A stretch of DNA of 64,000 nucleotides from Propionibacteriaceae bacterium (lineage in GTDB: Bacteria; Actinomycetota; Actinomycetes; Propionibacteriales; Propionibacteriaceae). The notes below the pieces were generated by a model. It had not been told where the DNA came from. It worked only from the letters and a program-made list of their open reading frames with translations, and ran no database searches. The stretch is from assembly GCA_025965155.1 (NCBI GenBank), contig JAOPXN010000017.1:1-64000 (forward strand), given 5' to 3'. Of this stretch, positions 10,473 to 19,535 are shown in pieces; within the stretch, counting starts at the first letter, position 1; every line of letters begins with the position of its first letter. The position numbers and the translations under genes were made by a program.

Positions 10473-10636
10473 CACGACCAAGGGGCCTTACCTCTGCCGA
10501 CCCCGCTGACCCTGCCCGGCACCGCAAGAAGCAGGCGCCGTACGACAACTCCTGGCAACTTGTGGGGACTGCGGCTAACGGCCCTTTGACTAGGGCGTAC
10601 ACCAGGCCTTCGGGCCCAGCACAAGGAGCCTGTTCA

Positions 10637-12160
10637 ATGTCGAACCTCACTACGTCAGAGCAAACCGAGCAGCTCGAGGAGCAGCTCAGCTCGCTGGAGA
10701 AGCTGAAACGCACGACCGTCATCGGATACGGAGCCGGGGACTTCGGCTTCAACCTTGCCTTCAGCCTCAGCACCGCCTTCTTGCTGTACTACTACACCGA
10801 TGTGGCGGGCATCTCCGCCGCCGCGGTCGGCACGATGTTCCTGGTCGTACGGCTCTGGGACGCTATCGCCGATCTGATCGCGGGCCGCGCGGTTGACAAG
10901 ACCATGACCCGCTGGGGCAAGTTCCGGCCGTTCCTGATGTTCGGTGCCGCGCCGCTGTTGTTCATGAGCTTTCTGGTCTTTCACGTCCCGTCGAGCTTCA
11001 GCAGCGGCTACAAGATCATCTACGCCTACGCCACCTATGCGATCCTCGGACTCGTCTACTCGCTGGTCAACATCCCGTACGGCTCGCTGGCCTCGGCGGT
11101 GACCCAGTCGGTGCACGAGCGGGCCAAACTGGTCGCCGCCCGCGCCTTCGGCGCCTCAATCGGCAGCGTCATCCTCACGTTCGTCATTGGCGCGATGATC
11201 AACAACCTGAAGAGTCAGAAGTCCGACATCGTTACGCCGGAGGATCTGGTCGCGTACCGGGCGGCAGTGCAAGGCGCCTTCACTAAGATCACGCTTGCCT
11301 TCATCGTCGTCGGCACGCTCGCCTTTCTGTTCACCGCTTGGGCCTGCCGCGAGAAAGTGGTCCGCACCCAGGCCCGGGTCAGCGTCCGGGGGACGATCGA
11401 GACCATCAAGTCGAACAAGCCGCTCGGGTACCTCTGCGGCTCCAGCTTCTTTTACCTGATTGGCCTCTTCGCCGTCGGCGGCACCACCGCCTTCTACGCC
11501 CAGTACGTCCTCGGCAACATCGGCCTGGTTGGCATCATCACCCTGGTCAACGTCGGGATCTCACTGCTGATCACCCCGGTCATCCCCAAGATCATCGACC
11601 GCTTCGGCAAGAAGAAGGTCTACCAGTACTGCGGCCTGTTCACCATCGTCGGCGGGGTTGGTCTGTTCCTGGCCCCTGCCAACATGCTGTGGCTGGTCCT
11701 GCTCACCCTGGCGATCAAGGGGATCGGTGCAAGCTTGATCAACACCGTGATGTTCGGGCTTGAGGCCGACACGGTCGAGTACGGCGAATGGCGGACCGGG
11801 AGGCGCAGCGAGGGAGCGACGTACGCCCTGTTCTCCTTCACCCGCAAGATCACCCAGTCCATCGGAGGCGCAGCCGGCGCCTGGGCGCTGGCCGCGGGCA
11901 GCTACATCGCTGCCAGTGCTACCAATCCGAGCCCGGTGCAGCCGGACTCGGCGATCTTCGCCATCAAGGCAACTATCGGCCTGCTGCCAGCCGCCTGTGC
12001 CCTGATCGCGATGCTGATCTTCGTCAGGTACCCGCTGTCGGACGAGAAGTTCAAGCAGATCCGCAACGAGACCGAGAGTCGCAAGCTCGCAGCCATGGAC
12101 GCGGACCGCGAGCATCCGCAGGCTCCGGCCACCGTCAGCCAGCCCGGCAGAACCTCATGA
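10637..12160 (+). CDS. Glycoside-pentoside-hexuronide (GPH) family sugar:cation symporter
   Basis: MFS-type protein with GYGAGDFGFNLAFSLSTAFLLYYYTDVAGI and RWGKFRPF motifs; next to beta-glucuronidase. Confidence 0.9.
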   Translation: MSNLTTSEQTEQLEEQLSSLEKLKRTTVIGYGAGDFGFNLAFSLSTAFLLYYYTDVAGISAAAVGTMFLVVRLWDAIADLIAGRAVDKTMTRWGKFRPFLMFGAAPLLFMSFLVFHVPSSFSSGYKIIYAYATYAILGLVYSLVNIPYGSLASAVTQSVHERAKLVAARAFGASIGSVILTFVIGAMINNLKSQKSDIVTPEDLVAYRAAVQGAFTKITLAFIVVGTLAFLFTAWACREKVVRTQARVSVRGTIETIKSNKPLGYLCGSSFFYLIGLFAVGGTTAFYAQYVLGNIGLVGIITLVNVGISLLITPVIPKIIDRFGKKKVYQYCGLFTIVGGVGLFLAPANMLWLVLLTLAIKGIGASLINTVMFGLEADTVEYGEWRTGRRSEGATYALFSFTRKITQSIGGAAGAWALAAGSYIAASATNPSPVQPDSAIFAIKATIGLLPAACALIAMLIFVRYPLSDEKFKQIRNETESRKLAAMDADREHPQAPATVSQPGRTS

Positions 12161-12344
12161 CCTACCGTGGCTCGCCCTGGCTGCTCGGGGTCGGGCGAGC
12201 CGCATCGGCCGAGGCGTCAGGTCCGCCGGGACACGCCGGCAGGATGGCGGGAAACCTGACTAGTCGGCGGAAGGGGGTTGCCGCTTGTTGTCGGGGCGGG
12301 CGGCCCTTCTTGTGCCGCAGATGGGACCAGGGCAAGGTGAGGGC

Positions 12345-13742
12345 ATGAGCACCACCTTTCCTTCCCGGGTTGGCCGGGAGTCGAGCTACGGCACCGAACC
12401 CGGAGACCCGACCAGAGCCGCCCTCATCGGCGGAGTAGGGGAGCACCTGCCGGCCGACCAGGTCCGCGGGTTCGTCGCCGAGGTGTTGGCCGGCGCCGAC
12501 CTGGACGGCAAGCGGGTCTGCCTGGTCGTACCCGACGGGACCCGGACGTGCCCGCTGCCGCTGCTGATGCAGGCGGTGCACGCGGCGCTGGCGGGCCGGG
12601 CCACCGCGGTAACCGTGGTGATCGCCCTCGGCACCCACCAGGGCATGACCGAAGACCAGCTGGCCCGGCACCTCGGATACGCGCCCGGTGCGGCCGCGGA
12701 GACCTACCCCGGCTGGCAGATTGTGAACCATGAGTCCTGGCTGCCGGAGACCTTCACCACGCTGGGCACCATTGGGGTCGACCGGCTCACCGAGCTGACC
12801 GGCGGTCTGATGACCGGCACCGCGGTCGAGGTCCGGATCAACCGGCACGTTGCCGAGGCCGACGTCGCTATCGTCGTCGGTCCAGTCTTCCCGCACGAGG
12901 TGGTCGGGTTCTCCGGTGGCAACAAGTACTTTTTCCCGGGGGTGTCAGGCCAGGAGCTGATCGACCTGTCCCACTGGGTCGGCGCGCTGATCACCAGCGC
13001 CGAGATGATCGGCACCCGGGGGGTCACCCCCGTCCGGGCCCTGGTGAACGAGGCGGCGACGCTCATCCCGGCGGAGCGGCTGGCGCTGTGTCTGGTCGTG
13101 GCCTCCGGCACCGACACCTTGCACGCGGCCGCCTTCGGGACGCCCGAGGATGCCTGGGCGGCGTGCGCCGAGATCTCCGCCGAGACTCACGTGACGTACC
13201 GCGACGCCCCCGTGCGCCGGGTGCTGTCGATCATGCCGACCAAGTACGAGGACATCTGGACCGCGGCCAAGGGGTTCTACAAGCTGGAGCCGATCGTGGC
13301 CGATGGCGGTGAGGTGATCATCTATGCCCCGCATATCACCCAGATCTCGGTTATGCACCCGCAGATCACGGAGATCGGCTACCACAACCGCGACTACTTC
13401 CTGGGCCAGTGGGACCGGTTCCGCGACCAGCCCTGGGGCGACCTGGCCCACTCGACCCACCTCCGCGGGCAGGGCACCTGGGACCCCGAGCATGGTGAGC
13501 GCAACCGCGTCACCGTGACGCTTGCCACCGGCATCCCGGAGGCCGTTGTCCGGTCGGTCAACCTGAACTACCTCAACCCCGCTTCGGTGGACGTCGCCGA
13601 GTATCTGGCCGACCCCGACACCTTCGTCGAGCCGCATGCCGGCGAGGTCCTCTACCGGCTGCGGACACCTGGCTCGGAGCATGGCACCGGTCCCGGCGAG
13701 GCCGACGGCCGAACGCCGTCACAAACCGGGCTCGACGGATGA
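12345..13742 (+). CDS. LarA-like nickel-dependent hydroxyacid racemase/epimerase superfamily protein (DUF2088)
   Basis: VPDGTRTCP, ALGTHQGMT, GPVFPHEVVGFSGGNKYFFPGVSG motifs characteristic of LarA family. Confidence 0.88.
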   Translation: MSTTFPSRVGRESSYGTEPGDPTRAALIGGVGEHLPADQVRGFVAEVLAGADLDGKRVCLVVPDGTRTCPLPLLMQAVHAALAGRATAVTVVIALGTHQGMTEDQLARHLGYAPGAAAETYPGWQIVNHESWLPETFTTLGTIGVDRLTELTGGLMTGTAVEVRINRHVAEADVAIVVGPVFPHEVVGFSGGNKYFFPGVSGQELIDLSHWVGALITSAEMIGTRGVTPVRALVNEAATLIPAERLALCLVVASGTDTLHAAAFGTPEDAWAACAEISAETHVTYRDAPVRRVLSIMPTKYEDIWTAAKGFYKLEPIVADGGEVIIYAPHITQISVMHPQITEIGYHNRDYFLGQWDRFRDQPWGDLAHSTHLRGQGTWDPEHGERNRVTVTLATGIPEAVVRSVNLNYLNPASVDVAEYLADPDTFVEPHAGEVLYRLRTPGSEHGTGPGEADGRTPSQTGLDG

Positions 13743-13899
13743 CCTCCCGGCCGACGAAGCTCCAAACCTGGCCGTCACCGCACTGAACCTTAGTGACTCC
13801 ACCGTTGACAGGTGGCCTGGTTACTCTGCTGCTTACCTCCCGGCGTCGGCGAACCTCTCGTCGGCCGTCAGGTCCGGGCGGTAGCTCGTAGGGGTGGAC

Positions 13900-15975
13900 A
13901 TGGGTGAGGCACGGTCTGTCGGCCGCGCGCCGCGCGTGTGCGCGCTGCAGAACTCCCTGGTCCTCTCCAACGGCAGCGGCCTGCACCACTGGCAGAACCC
14001 GGATCCGGCCTCCGCGGCGAGCTGGGGCCGGATCACCGGTCCGGAGTCGCGACTCGAGGTCGTCGACCTGGCGGTGTGCCCTGACCTGAACGGCACCCAT
14101 CAGCAGCTTTTCGCGGCCACCGCCCGGCAGGGCATCCACAGCTGGACGTGGCAGCCGGACCGTACCGGGATGCCACGCTGGGTGCCCTGGCCCGCTTTAC
14201 ACTTCGAGCCACCTTTCGACGGCAGCCCCCGCGCGCTGACCTGCTGGAGCCTCCGCGCCGGCCACCAGGAGGTCGTGGTGGCGGGTGAGGACGGAGCCCT
14301 GTTCAGCCAGCGGCGGGACCGGTGGGGGGAGTGGTCCGGCCAGGTGCAGATCGGTCTGGTTCCCGGCGTGCGGTCGCTCGAGGCAGTGGTCGGCTCGGAC
14401 GGCACCGTACAGCTCTTCGCCCTGACCGGCACCGAGCTCAAGCGGAAGGTGCTTCCTCCTGTCGCGAACGGGTCCAGTATCTGGGGGGACGCTGAGCTGG
14501 TCGCGACCTGGCCGCAGCCGGTCAGCGCGCAGGCGTGCTGGAGCCTGGGTGAGCGCGACGACCACGCCGTGCTGCTTGCCTCCGGCGAGCTCCAGCAACG
14601 GCAACGGACGGCCGGAGGGCCGTGGGGGTTATGGTCCAACGCGACCGGTGCCGGTCCCGCGACCTCGCTCACCGCCCTCTCCGGCGCGGCGCTGGATCCC
14701 GAGCACCACCTGCTGGCCGCCGCCTCGGCGGACGGCTCCGTCGTGGTGAAGCAGTGGAGCTCGCTGCAGGGTTGGACGGGCTGGCGGCTGGTGGGCTCGG
14801 CGACGCCGGAGGTCCCAACCGAGGTCTGGTACGAGGCCGGCGCCGTCACGATCCCTACGCCGCCCGGAACCCCGAGCCGCCCCTCCGGCGGCGACGGCAG
14901 TGTGGGGACTGAGAGAGCGGGCCCCGCCGAACCATCTGTGCCACTGCCGGAGCCCGTCACCCGGCTGATTACCGGGCGGGAGCTGTTGCCGTTGCTGCCG
15001 GGTGAGCGGCGGGTGGGGCCGTTCCACCTGGTGAAGCGCATCGGTGGCGGACAACAGAGCACCGACAAGTACCTAGCCCGCGATCGACGCGGCTACTGCT
15101 TCCTGAAGGTCCTCAGGCCCGGGGCCACGGCGGACGAGGTGACCGCCTTCAACCGTGAGATCGAGATCGCACGGCGGGTCACCAACCGCCATCGGCTCAC
15201 CACCTACGTCGACCATTCCCCGGCACAGGATGGCTCTCCGGCCTTCCTTGCGCTGTCGTTCGTCGCGGGTCAGGACCTCAACGAGCAGCTGGGGTCACGG
15301 AGGCTGGAGGGCGCCGCGCTGCTGGACCTCGCCCAGCAGCTGCTGCGGGCGGTTGCCGAGCTGGCGGACTGCCAGGTGATCCACTGCGACGTGAAGCCGG
15401 CCAACATCATCATGCGGGACGCGACGGTTCCGGTCCTGGTCGACTTCGGCAGTGCCGTCACGGCCGACACCGAGACTGTCTGGGAGGCGGCCTTCGGCAC
15501 CAGCGGATATGCAGCGCCGGAGTTCAGCCGGGCCCGGGCCACGAACACCTACACCGATATGTACTCGTGGGCCGCCGTAGTGGTCTGGGCGGCGACCGGG
15601 GAGCCGCCCTCATCCGACGCTGAGGCGGCGAGCCAGCAGCTGCAGCGGCTGCCGCCGGTGCTCCGCGAGGTGGTCGCCGCGGCACTCCAGACCGACCCGA
15701 CCGCACGCCCCGACGTCGACTGGGCCCTTACCCGGCTCGGTCCGACGACACCCTCTCCCGAAGGCCTCATCCGGCAGCGGCTGCCGGTGGAGGCAGATCT
15801 GCCCAGCGGTCTGCAGGAGCGGGTCGCCAGACGGCGGACGGAGATCGTCACGACCGCGGCCGCCCTGTCGCAGTGGCAGTACCGCGGCATCATCGGCATC
15901 ATGGCCGTTGCCGGTATCGTTCTCGGGTTTGTGGCCGGGGTCATCCTCCGGCAGGTGCTGGAGGCGCTGTGGTGA
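13900..15975 (+). CDS. Ser/Thr protein kinase with N-terminal repetitive propeller-like domain and C-terminal TM
   Basis: Repeats with W-x-x-W pattern (GEWSGQVQIG, GPWGLWSNATG, QGWTGWRLVG), kinase motifs IGGGQQSTDKYLA, FLKVL, HCDVKPANIIM, VDFGSA, and terminal IIGIMAVAGIVLGFVAGVIL; no signal peptide. Confidence 0.88.
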   Translation: MGEARSVGRAPRVCALQNSLVLSNGSGLHHWQNPDPASAASWGRITGPESRLEVVDLAVCPDLNGTHQQLFAATARQGIHSWTWQPDRTGMPRWVPWPALHFEPPFDGSPRALTCWSLRAGHQEVVVAGEDGALFSQRRDRWGEWSGQVQIGLVPGVRSLEAVVGSDGTVQLFALTGTELKRKVLPPVANGSSIWGDAELVATWPQPVSAQACWSLGERDDHAVLLASGELQQRQRTAGGPWGLWSNATGAGPATSLTALSGAALDPEHHLLAAASADGSVVVKQWSSLQGWTGWRLVGSATPEVPTEVWYEAGAVTIPTPPGTPSRPSGGDGSVGTERAGPAEPSVPLPEPVTRLITGRELLPLLPGERRVGPFHLVKRIGGGQQSTDKYLARDRRGYCFLKVLRPGATADEVTAFNREIEIARRVTNRHRLTTYVDHSPAQDGSPAFLALSFVAGQDLNEQLGSRRLEGAALLDLAQQLLRAVAELADCQVIHCDVKPANIIMRDATVPVLVDFGSAVTADTETVWEAAFGTSGYAAPEFSRARATNTYTDMYSWAAVVVWAATGEPPSSDAEAASQQLQRLPPVLREVVAAALQTDPTARPDVDWALTRLGPTTPSPEGLIRQRLPVEADLPSGLQERVARRRTEIVTTAAALSQWQYRGIIGIMAVAGIVLGFVAGVILRQVLEALW

Positions 15976-16094
15976 ATCTTGCTCGTCGTCGTGATCTGCC
16001 GCTGACCCGCGGCCAGTTCCGGGTCCGGGTCTTCGCGGCCACGTTCGGCGTCTTGTTCCTGCTCACCTTGATCGTGGCGGCCGTCCGTGGCTAG
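15972..16094 (+). CDS. 40-aa single-TM micro-protein
   Basis: GTG start overlaps kinase stop (GTGA); VNLARRRDLPLTRGQFRVRVFAATFGVLFLLTLIVAAVRG; positive-inside N-terminus then one hydrophobic helix; its stop overlaps the next gene. Confidence 0.75.
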   Translation: MNLARRRDLPLTRGQFRVRVFAATFGVLFLLTLIVAAVRG

Positions 16095-17214
16095 GACGTA
16101 CTTCTGCCCCCGCTGCCTCGACACGGTCGGAGTGGAGCACGTGCTGTACCGCACCCGAAACGGCGAGCCGGCCGACAAGCCACGCGAGGAGTACGACAGA
16201 GGGTTCCGGGAGTGGGTCCAGGCGGTCTGGCAGGGGGACCCTGAGCCGATCCACCGGATCCATCCCCAGCGGCGTGCCGAGCGCGACCACCACGGCATCC
16301 ATGCCCAGTGCGGTCGTGGGCACCGCATCCCGCTACGAGCCTTCGACGTGCCATCGATGGTCGTGGGCCTGGTCGGCGAGCCGTCATCGGGCAAGACCGT
16401 CTACCTCGGCACCCTGCTGGAGCAGCTGGATCGTGGTCGGCTGCTCCCGTACCTCGACTTCCACCTCGACGAGCGGTCGCAGAAGATCCGCGCCGAGGTC
16501 TTCCACGACTTCTACACCTCCGGCGCCGTGCCGTTCCCAACGTCGGCCTACCAGGGTGATGCTGGGCGCGAGGCGATCACCGAGACGGCCGTCGCCGGGG
16601 ACACCGAGAAGTTCTATCTCTCGTTCTTCGACGCGTCGGGGGAGCAGAACAGCGTCGAGGACCAGGGCCGGACCAACAAGTTCCTGTACATCTCCGACGT
16701 CGTCATGCACTTCATCACCCCGGAGGCGCTGACCCTGCCCCGACGGTCGCTGAACCGGCGGGATGACCAGAGGCAGGCGTGGTTCATGACGAACCAGTGG
16801 ATCCAGACGGCCATCCGGAGCGGGGAACCGAAGCGGGCCCACGCAGCCGTCATCGTGACCAAGTCCGACGACATCGCTGCCGGTGCGCTGGACATCCTCG
16901 AGGACGCCCGCGAGGACCTCAACTACAGCGGCGAGCTTTCCCTGCTGCGCGCGGTCCAGGTGATCGAGGAGGACTCCCGCTACATCCGCGACTTCCTCCG
17001 GTCGCTGGATGGTGGGCTGCCGCTCTCGATCCGTTTCGAGGAGGCGTACCGGTCCGTCAGCTACCACCTGGTCTCAGCCACCGGCGAGCCAGCCGACCCG
17101 CAGACGCGGAGCTTCCGCAACCGGCGTCCTCAGCGGGTGCTGGATCCGCTGCTTGCGGCGCTGGTGCACACCGGGGTGCTCGACGCCCAGAAGGGGCTGC
17201 AGGTCCTGCGGTGA
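16087..17214 (+). CDS. Zinc-ribbon P-loop GTPase (TRAFAC-like, conflict-system type)
   Basis: CPRC...CGRGH zinc-binding motif, Walker A GLVGEPSSGKTVYLGTL, SFFDASGE G3, VIVTKSDD G4; GTG start overlaps upstream ORF. Confidence 0.8.
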   Translation: MARTYFCPRCLDTVGVEHVLYRTRNGEPADKPREEYDRGFREWVQAVWQGDPEPIHRIHPQRRAERDHHGIHAQCGRGHRIPLRAFDVPSMVVGLVGEPSSGKTVYLGTLLEQLDRGRLLPYLDFHLDERSQKIRAEVFHDFYTSGAVPFPTSAYQGDAGREAITETAVAGDTEKFYLSFFDASGEQNSVEDQGRTNKFLYISDVVMHFITPEALTLPRRSLNRRDDQRQAWFMTNQWIQTAIRSGEPKRAHAAVIVTKSDDIAAGALDILEDAREDLNYSGELSLLRAVQVIEEDSRYIRDFLRSLDGGLPLSIRFEEAYRSVSYHLVSATGEPADPQTRSFRNRRPQRVLDPLLAALVHTGVLDAQKGLQVLR

Positions 17215-18896
17215 CCTACGTCGCGTGCGAGCAGCTGCGCTACACCTGGGCCGAGCGCAGGCTGGACGGAAGCGGAGCCGGCTTCGGGGTCGTGCTCCAG
17301 TCGCGAGGGTGGCCGGCCCAGCTGATGCAGGATCCCGAGCTCAGGCAGGTGCTGACCGAACTCTCGTTGGCAGCGCGGCGGGTGTCCCCGGACGGACCTG
17401 AGGCTTTCCTGACCCACCTACGACGGGCGGGCGGGTCGTTGCTGGTCGCCAAGGGGCCCGTGGGAACCGACGGTGCCGGCCGACCGGGCAACTACTGCGT
17501 CCATGCTCTCTTCGACCCCACCTGCACCCTGGGGACGCTGGACCTGGAGCCGCTGCTGGCCAGTGGCACCTTCAGGCTCGAACGTGAGGTCGACAGCAGC
17601 CCCGAAGCCAGTGCCGAGCCGCTGCGGCTGTGGGTATCCGAGGACTGGTCCGACCGCGCGGAGAGGCTGCGGGGCGGTCGGTTCCAAGAAGGCGGTCGGG
17701 GCCCGGCACGGGCCACCCGGGCTGCGACATCCCAGCCCGACCTGCTGCGCCATTGGGATGTCGAGGACCTACACCAGATCCTGCAGGAGCTGGTTCGCAC
17801 CATGCCTGCCGACCTGGTGAACCAGACCGAGGTCCTGGGCGGGCAGGATGCCGGTCCGTCCGGGGGGACGCAGACCCAGCCCGCGGAGGCAAACGCCAGT
17901 TCCCGCGAGCTCTCTAGGTCGGCCGCCGAGCTTGGGGCAGCGGACCAGCCGATGTGGTGGCAACGTCGCGGTCTGATCGCCGCCGACTGGGAGAGCGAGC
18001 TCGACGAGTTCATCGTTTTGAACCAACCGGTGCACAAGGTCCCAGACGAGCGCCTCTGGTACCGGTGGGACCGCTCCGACGCGACTGGCCGCTGGGACAT
18101 AGCGAACGAGCTGCTGCACCGACCGGGGCTGGTCCGGGAAGAACGCGCCGCGGCGGCCGTGGCGAGCCGTCCGTCGTTAGTGGACGACATTACCGAGGCC
18201 GGTCTGGTGGGAGACGCGGATCGGCGCTCTGCTGCGGCCCGTTGGGTCGCGGAGGTGGGCAGCGACGCCCAGGTGATCGACCTCGCCGCCGAGCTGCTGT
18301 CGGCGGGACCCATGGCCAGGCTGCCGCCAACCCTGGTGGACCGGCTGACGCAGCTTGGGCCGGAGGATCTGCCCGCGGTTGTGGCGGACGGCGTGATGCA
18401 GTCCCTGGACGGGTCTGCATCCCTGCCGGCTGCGTGGCGAGTTGCCTGTCTGCGCAGCTACCTGCTCGGACGCCCCGGTTGTCCGGAGCCTCAGCGGGTG
18501 GCCGACGCGTGCTCCGATGAGGAGCTCACCGACGCCATGCGGGATGCAGCCGATTCCGGCGGCAGCCTCGACGAGTCCTGGGAGAGACTCAGCGACCTGG
18601 TTCCCGCGGCTCGCCGGGACCGCAGCTTCGCGGCTGCGTCGAAGGCGTCGGCGGACTACCTGCTCACCCACGCCGCCACAGAGCGCCAGCCAACCAGCGG
18701 CAGCTATTGGGAGGTGCTCTGGCCCTTAGTTGCAGTCACGTCCGGCTGGTCGCCGGCCGTCCGCGATCTGCTCCCACATGGCCGGCGCCGGGAACGGAGG
18801 CTGCGGGCACAGCGGCTTGCACTGCTGGTCACCGCTGCGCTGTTGGCGGTGACCGTGGTGGTCCTGGTCGTTCTGCTCCTGGTTCGCGCCCGCTGA
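17211..18896 (+). CDS. GAP1-like (GTPase-associated protein) tail-anchored membrane protein
   Basis: GTG start overlaps GTPase stop (GTGA); N-terminus EQLRYTWAERRLDGSGAGFGVVLQSRGWP resembles GAP1 N-terminal domain; C-terminal TM LALLVTAALLAVTVVVLVVLLLV. Confidence 0.7.
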   Translation: MTYVACEQLRYTWAERRLDGSGAGFGVVLQSRGWPAQLMQDPELRQVLTELSLAARRVSPDGPEAFLTHLRRAGGSLLVAKGPVGTDGAGRPGNYCVHALFDPTCTLGTLDLEPLLASGTFRLEREVDSSPEASAEPLRLWVSEDWSDRAERLRGGRFQEGGRGPARATRAATSQPDLLRHWDVEDLHQILQELVRTMPADLVNQTEVLGGQDAGPSGGTQTQPAEANASSRELSRSAAELGAADQPMWWQRRGLIAADWESELDEFIVLNQPVHKVPDERLWYRWDRSDATGRWDIANELLHRPGLVREERAAAAVASRPSLVDDITEAGLVGDADRRSAAARWVAEVGSDAQVIDLAAELLSAGPMARLPPTLVDRLTQLGPEDLPAVVADGVMQSLDGSASLPAAWRVACLRSYLLGRPGCPEPQRVADACSDEELTDAMRDAADSGGSLDESWERLSDLVPAARRDRSFAAASKASADYLLTHAATERQPTSGSYWEVLWPLVAVTSGWSPAVRDLLPHGRRRERRLRAQRLALLVTAALLAVTVVVLVVLLLVRAR

Positions 18897-18929
18897 GGCC
18901 AAGGCGGCTAGCCGCTAGCGTGATCTTCC

Positions 18930-19316
18930 GTGAGCATCACGACGGAGGAGATCCGCGCCCTGGAGCGGATCGCGCACCTCTGTGCTCAGCACGGGCCCGC
19001 CCGCATCCGCATCCGGAACGTGGAGGGGTACGGCGACGTCACGCTGCACAAGAGCAGCGGTGTCCTGCGGTGGCATTCGATGAGGTCCATTGACTACGCG
19101 GTCGTCTTCGGACCCAAGGCGCCGTGGTGGGCACGGCTGAAAGACTCGCTCTGGGGCGAGCGACCCGCCAGCGCGAGAGAGTGGCAGCTGCTCCGGGACG
19201 TGTTTCTCGGGCCGGTGATCAAGGCGACGGCTGCACAAGCGGCAAGACGGCTGGACGGAGGCGTGGACCTGGAGATCCGGCGGCACCTCCTCAGCGCTCA
19301 GATCCCGTACCCCTAG
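18930..19316 (+). CDS. Hypothetical protein
   Basis: 128-aa GTG-start ORF, same strand, 33 bp after the GAP1-like gene; ends just before a strong hairpin. Confidence 0.6.
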   Translation: MSITTEEIRALERIAHLCAQHGPARIRIRNVEGYGDVTLHKSSGVLRWHSMRSIDYAVVFGPKAPWWARLKDSLWGERPASAREWQLLRDVFLGPVIKATAAQAARRLDGGVDLEIRRHLLSAQIPYP

Positions 19317-19336
19317 CCGGATCGCCCCCCAACAAC

Positions 19337-19374
19337 GAGGGCTCTGACCGGCGTTCCCGCCTGTCAGAGCCCTC
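19337..19374. terminator. Bidirectional-looking terminator hairpin
   Basis: Perfect 12-bp stem gagggctctgac/gtcagagccctc between the 18930 ORF and tRNA-His. Confidence 0.8.
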
Positions 19375-19380
19375 TACTGA

Positions 19381-19457
19381 TGGGGTGAGTGACGGGACTC
19401 GAACCCGCGGCCACCTGGACCACAACCAGGAGCTCTACCAGCTGAGCTACACCCACC
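19381..19457 (-). tRNA. tRNA-His (anticodon GTG)
   Basis: Reverse complement GGTGGGTGTAGCTCAGCTGGTAGAGCTCCTGGTTGTGGTCCAGGTGGCCGCGGGTTCGAGTCCCGTCACTCACCCCA, including the G-1. Confidence 0.95.
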
Positions 19458-19535
19458 ATGCTTGCGTTCGACCGGGTCGGCACCCGTTCACCGCAGCAGC
19501 GTGAAGTGTAGCGGTCCTACCCGGGAGTTTCGAAA

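Noticed and set aside
13805-13840. TTGACA at 13805 as a -35 box for the kinase operon
   Set aside because: No convincing -10 hexamer at 16-18 bp spacing, so not reported as a promoter.
16779-17210. 5' extension of the GAP1-like ORF into the GTPase gene
   Set aside because: The GTG at 17211 overlaps the GTPase stop (GTGA), matching the coupling used elsewhere in the operon; the extension would be a long out-of-frame overlap.
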